Positions 6,295 to 12,715 of a stretch of 64,000 nt of DNA are shown here, in pieces (position 1 is the first letter of the stretch; every line of letters begins with the position of its first letter). The DNA is from Prochlorococcus sp. AG-402-O21 (lineage in GTDB: Bacteria > Cyanobacteriota > Cyanobacteriia > PCC-6307 > Cyanobiaceae). Below the pieces are notes generated by a model. It made no database searches, was not told the origin of the DNA, and was given only the letters and a program-made list of their open reading frames with translations. The stretch is from the NCBI GenBank assembly GCA_003216375.1, contig QCIZ01000006.1, positions 26,276 to 90,275 on the forward strand. Direction: 5' to 3'. The position numbers were made by a program, and so were the translations under genes.

Positions 6295-6494
6295 GCTTTC
6301 CCTCCATATTTTTTAAACTCATCCAATGAACTGACAACTATGCTCTTGTAATCCTCAGGGAAGCGTGCCTTCATGATTGCTGGAATTTCCAAGCAGTCTG
6401 GATAGGGGTTATGCAAATAAAAAATGACTTCCTTCTCTTCCTTTAAAACAATGTAATTAGATAATCCACCTGCATAATTATTTTTTTTAGTCAT
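6291..6494 (-). CDS. Small protein, first gene of coupled operon, 67 aa
   Basis: A good SD (AAGGAG, 7 nt before ATG) marks this as the leading gene; the three genes downstream overlap by 4, 4 and 1 bp. The product starts MTKKNNYAGG and has a hydrophobic beta hairpin-like region (residues 13-27), then IPAIMKARFPEDY and a helical tail. Cytosolic; no family recognised. The operon's promoter should lie in 6495-6600. Confidence 0.7.
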   Translation of the reverse strand: MTKKNNYAGGLSNYIVLKEEKEVIFYLHNPYPDCLEIPAIMKARFPEDYKSIVVSSLDEFKKYGGKA

Positions 6495-6630
6495 GCTGCC
6501 ACTCCTTTTCTTTCAACAATCTATTGAACTGTAGATCTATTCATCTCTTCTTCTTCCTATTTTGTAGATTCTCATTAGTTTGTCTTTTTAGTAGTGACAA
6601 AAGGTGCAGACAGGAGTAGAAAAGAAATAA

Positions 6631-6701
6631 CAGAACAACTCCTCACACAATAGTTCTGTTGTAAAAAGGCACTCGACTTCGCGTAAGTAGGGTGCTTTTT
6701 T
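6631..6701 (+). ncRNA. Yfr10-like small RNA, copy in unit 2
   Basis: CAGAAC / GTTCTG hairpin (6631-6636 and 6653-6658) with ACTCCTCACAC in the loop (6638-6648), then a terminator GCAC...GTGC with inner GACTT / AAGT stem and six T (6668-6701). The first 29 nt are almost identical to the copy at 1233, while the terminators differ in loop and inner stem. Confidence 0.75.
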
Positions 6702-6702
6702 A

Positions 6703-6780
6703 ATGGTTGGTTTTAAAGAATTGGCACATGTGACAGTTGAGAAACTCAAATACTCAGCATTCCTCTTGTCATTACGTTGA
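6703..6780 (+). pseudogene. 25-codon ORF or fossil between Yfr10-like and Yfr2
   Basis: An ATG directly after the Yfr10 terminator opens a 25-codon frame with the stretch KELAHVTVEKL. The matching place in unit 1 (4724-4804, 26 codons) reads KELAHLTVEKL, and most differences in this stretch fall at third or Leu-type positions. After that a one-base indel separates the frames. No SD is present. It may be the relic of a coding sequence. Confidence 0.3.
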
Positions 6781-6792
6781 TTATGTTTAATT

Positions 6793-6880
6793 TGTGAGGA
6801 GTTGAGATCCTCCGCAGTGGAAACAAGGAAACACTTGCGACTGATCTTCAAAAAGACCTGCTTTAGGGCAGGTTTTTTTG
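6793..6880 (+). ncRNA. Yfr2-family small RNA, copy 3
   Basis: GAGGA / TCCTC hairpin (6796-6812), a CGCAGTG...CACTTGCG stem-loop with two GGAAACA words (6813-6839) and an ACCTGC / GCAGGT terminator with T-run (6856-6880). The 5' 60 nt match copy 1 almost exactly, the terminator matches copy 2. TGTGAGGAGTTG (from 6793) is the exact complement of the loop in the Yfr10-like RNA at 6637. Confidence 0.8.
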
Positions 6881-6942
6881 TGCCCAACTAAACAGGTGTT
6901 TACTCTCATGTTCTAAGAATTGAGTTTGATTAGAAATGGGTT

Positions 6943-7066
6943 GGAGTTTTAGCACTTGTCTTCCCGTAGGTCAGGGAAGAGGTTAGTTAAAGGGAATTGG
7001 CTTCTTCACACGGATAAACAAGTGCTGAACTTAAAGGGAGCAACCAAACTCTTGCCCCCTTCTTAA
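6943..7066 (+). ncRNA. Family C small RNA, copy 3
   Basis: GAGTTTTAGCACTT (from 6944) pairs with AAGTGCTGAACTT (7020-7032), an inner TCTTCCC / GGGAAGA stem lies at 6959-6980, and the terminator (about 7036-7066) has the GGGAGCAA / TTGCCCCC arms with one mismatch. Same order as copies 1 and 2. Confidence 0.6.
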
Positions 7067-7071
7067 TGTCT

Positions 7072-7157
7072 TTAGGTTATCCAATACTCATCCGACTCAT
7101 CTATATCTTTCAACAAAATCAGTGATTTATTACTTGTGAAAATTGAATCGTTGAAGA
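7072..7157 (-). pseudogene. Remnant of the small ORF that follows family C copy 1
   Basis: On the minus strand this reads ...IFTSNKS...DESDEYWIT-stop, resembling both ends of the 56-aa product at 2989-3159 (IFQSNNGKS... and DEWDEYWEP). About 27 central residues are missing and no start codon remains after the upstream stop. It sits in the same convergent position relative to a family C RNA. Confidence 0.4.
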
Positions 7158-7199
7158 ACTAGGTGATCTCTTTAAAGTTAAAAGAACTAGTAGGACTAG

Positions 7200-7817
7200 A
7201 TGAAACTTAGAAATACTGCGATTGCTTTAGGAATTGGTGCTGCGACTGTGACTGGTTTATCTCTTCTAAAAGTTAATAAGGATCTTATTGTTGGATCGAC
7301 TGCTGTTGTTATTGGTGCAGGATTGATGGTTGCTTTAAGCGACAAAAACGATCTAAATACAAAAGCAAGAGATTATGAATATTTTTTTAATAGAGCACAA
7401 GATAAATTTGAACTTGCAGATTATGAAGAGGCAATAGTCGACTACAACAAAGCATTAGAACTTTCACCTACTGAGATTTGCCTTGTCTATTCAATGCGCG
7501 GCAATGCTAAACGTAATTTAGGTGATTTTGATGGAGCAATCTCTGATCAAAATAAGGCATTAGATTTTGATCCTTTATATGCAGATGGATATTTCAATAG
7601 AGGTAGTGCCAAATATAAAATGGGAGATTTTGCTGGTGCAATTGAAGACTATACGCAAGTCATAAAGATCAACCCAAAAGACTCAGATGCATTTTTTAAT
7701 CGTGCCAATATCAAAAAAGAAATTGGAGATATGAGAGGTGCATGCGAAGACTGGAAAAAAGGAGCAGAACTAGGTGATGAAGATGCTGTGAAATTAGTTC
7801 AGGAGCATTGCGAATGA
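7200..7817 (+). CDS. TPR protein with N-terminal membrane segments, 205 aa
   Basis: Residues 5-47 form two closely spaced hydrophobic stretches, likely a membrane hairpin. From about 60 on there are four tetratricopeptide-like repeats with the usual pattern (A-x-x-DY-x-x-AI-x-DY-x-x-A(L/I)-x-L-x-P), the last one imperfect (GDMRGACEDWKKGAELG). TPR arrays bind partner proteins; here they would face one side of the membrane. The next gene overlaps the stop by 4 bp. Weak AGGA precedes the ATG. Partner unknown. Confidence 0.8.
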   Translation: MKLRNTAIALGIGAATVTGLSLLKVNKDLIVGSTAVVIGAGLMVALSDKNDLNTKARDYEYFFNRAQDKFELADYEEAIVDYNKALELSPTEICLVYSMRGNAKRNLGDFDGAISDQNKALDFDPLYADGYFNRGSAKYKMGDFAGAIEDYTQVIKINPKDSDAFFNRANIKKEIGDMRGACEDWKKGAELGDEDAVKLVQEHCE

Positions 7818-7999
7818 GTTTCTTTTATGCACTGATAATCCCAATTCTGATTCTTGGATTGATCTACATTCTGATCATCGAGAACAAAGGCATGCCTTTG
7901 TGGATGGAACGGGTCTCAGACAATAGTGGCGCTATTTGGACTTTTGGAGTCATTACCATCACACTGCTATCGATCTTGAAGTACTTGAGTAGCAGATAA
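7814..7999 (+). CDS. Small two-helix membrane protein, 61 aa
   Basis: The ATG at 7814 overlaps the TGA of the TPR gene (ATGA) and has AGGAG 8 nt upstream inside that gene, so it is preferred over a TTG at 7808. Two hydrophobic helices (about residues 3-23 and 42-58) are joined by a short charged loop with a Trp. It is translationally coupled to the TPR gene, so the two products may work together at the membrane. No family recognised. Confidence 0.65.
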   Translation: MSFFYALIIPILILGLIYILIIENKGMPLWMERVSDNSGAIWTFGVITITLLSILKYLSSR

Positions 8000-8032
8000 G
8001 CAAAAATGAACTAATCGGTTGATGCAATTTGG

Positions 8033-8425
8033 ATGAATTATTCTCAAGACCCTGAAATCGAGGCAGCATCTTCATTAGTAGTTGCTGCTCTTAAAGAGTT
8101 TTATGAACAAGGTGATAAGAGCACTAAGAACCCTTATGAAGGTATGTCCTACTTCGCAAGTGTTGTATTAAAAAATCTTGTAGGCGTCAAGGTGATTTTA
8201 TGGAAAGTGAAAGACCAGAACAGGGAGTTCCATTGGTGGTGTGAGACTAAAGATGGTGAAGTTATTGATCTAACTAGTAAGCAATATTCATTGAATAACA
8301 TTGGTGTACCTTCTTCTGGAATGGCAGCAAGACTAAAAGAACAAGGTAGAAGGACTGGGTTTGCTACTCAAAAGAAAAAAGAAGAACACTTGAAGGCAAT
8401 TATTGAAGAGATAAAGAAAAAGTAA
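8033..8425 (+). CDS. Hypothetical protein with HWWCE...DGEVIDLT motif, 130 aa
   Basis: Central residues about 67-85 read H-W-W-C-E-T-x-DGEVIDLTS-x-Q-Y. An H-x-W followed by G-x-(V/I)-D-L-T-x-x-Q is a pattern I remember from uncharacterised phage and bacterial proteins of papain/transglutaminase-like shape; this is a weak, by-eye resemblance and no catalytic triad can be assigned. The C-terminal 40 residues are Lys/Glu-rich and helical. Cytosolic. Third gene of the plus-strand group of unit 2, 33 bp after the membrane peptide gene. Confidence 0.65.
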   Translation: MNYSQDPEIEAASSLVVAALKEFYEQGDKSTKNPYEGMSYFASVVLKNLVGVKVILWKVKDQNREFHWWCETKDGEVIDLTSKQYSLNNIGVPSSGMAARLKEQGRRTGFATQKKKEEHLKAIIEEIKKK

Positions 8426-8436
8426 GGAGGGGTACA

Positions 8437-8458
8437 AAACTGGGCGTTTTTTTGTGCC
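8437..8458 (+). pseudogene. Fragment of a Yfr2 terminator
   Basis: AACTGGGCG, T-run and GTGCC match the 3' end of Yfr2 copy 1 (1447-1467), but the left stem arm and the rest of the RNA are missing. It suggests that a further Yfr2 copy once lay here and was lost by deletion. Confidence 0.4.
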
Positions 8459-8518
8459 TTTTTAATTCCTGAGGAAAGAAGAACATGTAAAGAAGTCGTT
8501 CATAGGTTTATAGCAACA

Positions 8519-8878
8519 AAAACTAGATATTCAGCACCAACTGTAGAGAAAACAAACTATCTACGATTTCTCTGTAGAGAAGGTGACAAGGTGACACTGG
8601 GAACATACGGGGAACAGTGCACTTGAAACCCCTTGTCACTCTGTCACTTCTTATTCACGGTGAAGTGCGTTTTTAAGTGTATGACTGCATTTATCCTATG
8701 AGAACTATTCCCACTCAATAGTTCCTACCACATATGGGGTGTAAAAACGCAGTGGGTGACTGGGTTTCTTAAATGTAATATAGCACGGGGAACATACGGG
8801 GAACTGATTGAGTGAGACCCCCCTTTGTCACTCTGTCACTTCGAACCAAAAACTATTCCACGGTGAAGTAATTTTTAG
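8519..8878. repeat. guaA-end att-like repeat D3 with full flanking modules
   Basis: Core 8702-8726 (identical to D1 and D2). Left module 8519-8677: a stretch with CTATCTACGAT and GTGACAAGGTGA, two 11-bp GGGAACAT/ACGGGGAAC steps (8595-8616), CCTTGTCACTCTGTCACTT and CACGGTGAAGTG. Right module 8784-8878 repeats these parts in the same order: ACGGGGAAC twice (8784-8805), TTTGTCACTCTGTCACTT, CACGGTGAAGT. The left module recurs at 10868-11031 next to guaA. Confidence 0.7.
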
Positions 8879-9088
8879 TCTTTAACTGATATTTCTTAAA
8901 CGAGTTCTTCTCACCCAAAAAACTTCTAAAAACAAACCCTCAAAACCTATTCATACTAATAGAGTAAAAGGATTGTTAACTCAATGCTTTTTCAATACTT
9001 TTTTTGATATAGAAAACTTATACAAAAAATAAAAAATCAATTGTATATAAGATATACAATGTAGACACTTATTAATGATGTCAACAAA

Positions 9089-10810
9089 ATGTGCTTTCTT
9101 TGCACAGAACCATCAGGATTTGAAACAGATATTGCAACGATTGTTGGAATCAGTAAAACTCCAGCGATCGAGACAAATGAATTGATATCCCCACCCTCTA
9201 CACCTCAAGCATCCTCAATAGCATCTAACGAAAATAAATATACATTTAATATTGTTGGTCTGAATCAAACGTCTCCTATATACGATGGAATACAGTTGAA
9301 TTCTATAAAAGGTATTGAATATTTATCAAGTAAATTTAAGTGGAAAGGTACCCTTGACTTTGTAGTTAATTTTGTAGAGGAATTCTGGTGGGCGCCTGAT
9401 GGTACACAAGGTTTTGGCGGTTATGGAAACGTTGATTTGACACATACTGAAATCACTACTGGCATTGATAAAGACACAACCAATTACGATTTAGGTTCTT
9501 GGGTTAAAGGAAGTGCAAATGCAGAAAAATTATACAATTATGGGTCAGAAGTTTTTATAGATCCTAATCCTATTGCAGAACTTGATTCATCAATACCTGC
9601 AGGAACTCATGATTATTTCAGTATTTTCATACACGAATCTCTTCATACTTTCGGGTTTACTAATAACGGCACTGCACATAAAAATCTTTTATTTACAAAT
9701 AGTGGTGAACCATATGATCCTTTGAAAAGTACAAGTGAACAATGGTATTTCACAGGTGAATCTGCCGTTTCAATGTATGGACAAAATATCGAACTTGCGC
9801 CAAACGCGCCTTGGCATTACTCGTTGACAAGTGAATATGACATCATGGGAGGTCCAGGAGGGTATGGATTATATGAACAGAATAGATGGACAATAACCAA
9901 ATTAGATCAAGCAATTTTTGGCGATTTAGGATTGGGTATAGTATTAGATGGAGACAATACGAATGAAAACTATATTGGTGGTTTAGGAGACGATATTATC
10001 AATACATTCGGAGGAGATGATGTTATTAAAGGTAGAAGTGGTGATGACCAAATCAATGGTGGAGAGGGATCTGACAAATTTATACTTTTAGGAGACTTTT
10101 CTAATTATTCTTTTACAAGAGCAACTAATTCTCTAGTCATAACAGACCAAAGAACAGGTACTAATGATGGAACAGATACTCTTAAAAATATTGAATGCAT
10201 TCAATTCTCTGATCAAACCGTAGAAGAATCTAAAGTAGACATAGTTAAAACCTATAGCGGTAATTTTAGTGACTACAAGTTCTATAACAAAGGTAATGGT
10301 GTCTATCAAATCAAAACAGGTTCTGGTTATGACGATATAACAGGACTTCCCTTATTAACCTTTACAGGAGAAGCAGCAACTAGTTCCTTTCGTGACGTGA
10401 GCGCAATCGTTGATATCAAAGGGACATTTGATCAAGTCACTGGTTTAAATACACAAGATGCAAAGATGTTCCGTCTGTATAACGCTGCCTTTAAGCGTCT
10501 TCCTGATGCCGATGGATTGAAATATTGGATTGGTAAATACACTTCTGGAGAAAACGATGATCGAGCAGTTGCACAATCATTTCTTGTCTCTGCTGAATTT
10601 AAAGAGCGTTATGGCGATAATGTCTCAAACGCTAAATACGTCGAGACTCTCTATTTAAATGTTCTAGGTAGAGACTATGACCAAGAGGGATATAATTATT
10701 GGTTAGGTAATTTAAATAGTGGATTAGAAACGAGATATGAACTACTTTTAGGGTTTGCAGAATCACCAGAAAACAAAGGATTATTCACCGATATGACAGG
10801 ATTCAGTTAA
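9089..10810 (+). CDS. Secreted RTX metalloprotease-like protein with DUF4214 tail
   Basis: Residues 182-190 read HESLHTFGF, a zinc-metalloprotease helix, and YDIMGG at 250-255 is a plausible Met-turn, so a metzincin-like domain spans about 50-290. Gly/Asp-rich RTX nonapeptides (GGLGDDIIN, FGGDDVIKG, SGDDQING) follow at 297-330 and bind calcium in such proteins. The last 120 residues (about 450-570) are a DUF4214 domain with its repeated GLKYW / GYNYW pattern. RTX proteins without N-terminal signal are normally exported by type I secretion. The usual third His ligand (position 192) is Asn; His243 might replace it. No SD is visible before the ATG. Sole cargo of unit 3. Confidence 0.85.
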   Translation: MCFLCTEPSGFETDIATIVGISKTPAIETNELISPPSTPQASSIASNENKYTFNIVGLNQTSPIYDGIQLNSIKGIEYLSSKFKWKGTLDFVVNFVEEFWWAPDGTQGFGGYGNVDLTHTEITTGIDKDTTNYDLGSWVKGSANAEKLYNYGSEVFIDPNPIAELDSSIPAGTHDYFSIFIHESLHTFGFTNNGTAHKNLLFTNSGEPYDPLKSTSEQWYFTGESAVSMYGQNIELAPNAPWHYSLTSEYDIMGGPGGYGLYEQNRWTITKLDQAIFGDLGLGIVLDGDNTNENYIGGLGDDIINTFGGDDVIKGRSGDDQINGGEGSDKFILLGDFSNYSFTRATNSLVITDQRTGTNDGTDTLKNIECIQFSDQTVEESKVDIVKTYSGNFSDYKFYNKGNGVYQIKTGSGYDDITGLPLLTFTGEAATSSFRDVSAIVDIKGTFDQVTGLNTQDAKMFRLYNAAFKRLPDADGLKYWIGKYTSGENDDRAVAQSFLVSAEFKERYGDNVSNAKYVETLYLNVLGRDYDQEGYNYWLGNLNSGLETRYELLLGFAESPENKGLFTDMTGFS

Positions 10811-10867
10811 TTGATAGAGTTTATTGATTGTAGAGAAATCATAAATTAACAAAAAATTCTTTCATAG

Positions 10868-11081
10868 AAAAATACAACTACCAAGTGTAGAGAAAATGAA
10901 CTATCTACGATGTCTTCACGGAGAAGGTGACAAGGTGAAACGGGGAACATACGGGGAACAGAGCACTTGAAACCCCTTGTCACTCTGTCATCTATATCTC
11001 ACGGGGAACTCACGGGGAACACCGTTTTTGAGTGACTGACTACGTTTTACTGCCCTAAACTATTCCCACTCAATAGTTCCT
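10868..11081. repeat. Attachment region at guaA, copy D4
   Basis: Core 11057-11081 overlaps the end of guaA (stop codon on the minus strand at 11060-11062); its inverted repeat has one mismatch relative to the other copies. Left arm 11016-11056 as in D1 and D2. Two pairs of 11-bp ACGGGGAAC steps lie at 10940-10961 and 11000-11021, with CCTTGTCACTCTGTCA between them. The stretch 10868-10992 repeats 8519-8650. Confidence 0.75.
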
Positions 11082-12646
11082 GGAGGCTTACTTGTTATAT
11101 CCAAAACAACTCTATTAACTCCTTCCACTTCATTAACAATACGGTTAGAAATTTTTTCTAAAACATCATACGGCAAACGAGACCAATCAGCCGTCATTCC
11201 ATCTTCGCTTGAAACACAACGCACAACAATTGGCCATGCATAGGTTCTTTGATCTCCCATTACTCCAACCGAGTACACAGGCAACAAGACAGAAAAAGCT
11301 TGCCAGATCTCGTTATACAAACCAGCATTATTAACCTCCTCTCTCACAATTAAATCTGCATCCCTTAAACAATTTAATTTTTCATGAGTAACCTCTCCCA
11401 AAATCCTTATGGCCAATCCTGGACCTGGGAATGGGTGTCTTCGTACAATTTCATCCGGTAATCCTAATGATTTACCAACTTTTCTGACTTCATCTTTAAA
11501 TAAACATCTCAAAGGCTCCACCAGTTTAAATTGTAAATCTTTTGGTAAGCCTCCTACATTATGATGACTTTTGATTTTAACAGCTATTCGTTCACCGGTT
11601 TTGGGATCAATATTTGTTCCCGAACTTTCTATTACATCTGGATAAAGCGTACCTTGAGCCAAGTAATCAAAAGGGCCCAAACGAAGACTCTCCTCTTCAA
11701 AAACTCTAATAAATTCTCTGCCTATAATTTTACGCTTTTGCTCAGGATCAGTTACTCCTTTTAATTTTGAAATAAATCTTTCTCGAGCATTAATATATTC
11801 AACATTAATTTTAAACTTCTCATCAAAAAAAGACATTAAAAATTCGGGCTCACCTTTTCTCATAAAACCTTGGTCAATAAACATGCACGTCAATTGAGGT
11901 CCTATTGCTTTATTTAATAAGAATGCAAGAGTTGATGAATCAACACCACCCGATAGAGCCAATAAAACTTTTTTATCGCCTACTTGTTGTTGTACTTGAG
12001 AAACAGCTTCATCTATGAATAAATTTGTCGTCCAATCTGGCTCACATGAACAAATATGATATATAAAATTTCTTAGTACAACCATTCCCTGAGTAGAATG
12101 CACAACTTCGGGATGAAATTGCACTCCATAAAAACTCTTTTCGTGAAAAGCAATTGCTGCTTCTAAAGTATTTGAAGTATGAGCTAATCTGACAAATCCC
12201 TTAGGTAATTCCTGAACTGAATCCCCATGACTCATCCACATTGTTGATCCACTAATAACATTAGTTAATAAAGCAGTTGGATCATCAACTTCTAAAGGTG
12301 CTTTTCCATATTCGGCTTTACCAGTAGCAGGTTTTACAGATCCTCCTAACTGATGAACCATTAATTGCATTCCATAACAAACACCCAATACAGGAACACC
12401 TAAATTGAAAATTTCTTGGTCACAATATGGAGCACCTTCTTCATAAACAGATCCAGGTCCTCCGCTTAAAATAATTCCTTTAGGATTAAGAGAACGTAGT
12501 TGATCAGCAGAAGTTGTGTAACTCATAACTAATGAGTAAACCTCTGTCTCTCTAATCCTTCGAGCAATTAATTCTGAATATTGAGAACCAAAATCGAGAA
12601 TTACGATTGCTGGATTACGTTTTTCGTCTGAAATCATTGAAGTCAT
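11060..12646 (-). CDS. guaA: GMP synthase (glutamine-hydrolysing)
   Basis: Converts XMP to GMP with ATP and glutamine-derived ammonia, the last step of guanine nucleotide synthesis. The class I amidotransferase domain has its nucleophile in GVCYGMQ (Cys90) and the His-Pro-Glu site in [11 protein letters not shown] (about 174). The ATP pyrophosphatase loop is [10 protein letters not shown] (about 230). The C-terminus ends in KPPGTIEWE as in other GuaA proteins, so the gene is complete at 528 aa. Its last seven codons are the attachment core copied three times in the island downstream; integration regenerates the same C-terminus. cbiD lies 69 bp upstream on the same strand. Confidence 0.98.
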   Translation of the reverse strand: MTSMISDEKRNPAIVILDFGSQYSELIARRIRETEVYSLVMSYTTSADQLRSLNPKGIILSGGPGSVYEEGAPYCDQEIFNLGVPVLGVCYGMQLMVHQLGGSVKPATGKAEYGKAPLEVDDPTALLTNVISGSTMWMSHGDSVQELPKGFVRLAHTSNTLEAAIAFHEKSFYGVQFHPEVVHSTQGMVVLRNFIYHICSCEPDWTTNLFIDEAVSQVQQQVGDKKVLLALSGGVDSSTLAFLLNKAIGPQLTCMFIDQGFMRKGEPEFLMSFFDEKFKINVEYINARERFISKLKGVTDPEQKRKIIGREFIRVFEEESLRLGPFDYLAQGTLYPDVIESSGTNIDPKTGERIAVKIKSHHNVGGLPKDLQFKLVEPLRCLFKDEVRKVGKSLGLPDEIVRRHPFPGPGLAIRILGEVTHEKLNCLRDADLIVREEVNNAGLYNEIWQAFSVLLPVYSVGVMGDQRTYAWPIVVRCVSSEDGMTADWSRLPYDVLEKISNRIVNEVEGVNRVVLDITSKPPGTIEWE

Positions 12647-12715
12647 ATCAACCTGATGAATCCTTATAAAACATTCTTATTAAATAGACTAATTAAGAGG
12701 ATGAGAATATGCCTA

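Larger units (their letters stand above)
5529..8726. mobile_element. Tandem island unit 2, between D2 and D3
   Basis: About 3.2 kb bounded by identical 25-bp cores. Contents: a coupled four-gene minus-strand operon, Yfr10-like RNA, Yfr2 copy 3, family C copy 3 with a small-ORF remnant, then a plus-strand group (TPR protein, membrane peptide, 130-aa protein) and a Yfr2 terminator fragment. No recombinase gene. Confidence 0.55.
8702..11081. mobile_element. Tandem island unit 3, between D3 and guaA
   Basis: About 2.4 kb between the D3 core and the guaA core (11057-11081). It holds a single gene (RTX metalloprotease-like) plus the flanking repeat modules, which are most alike at its two ends; this suggests it is the most recently added unit. 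No sRNA copy and no recombinase gene. Confidence 0.6.

Noticed and set aside
6588..6887. 99-codon minus-strand frame
   Set aside because: It covers the Yfr10-Yfr2 pair on the opposite strand; the RNA structures explain the sequence and no SD is present.
3216..11081. Spaced repeats that could suggest a CRISPR array or an integron cassette array
   Set aside because: Spacing is 2-3 kb, units contain genes in both orientations, there is no cas or intI gene, and the core equals the guaA end.
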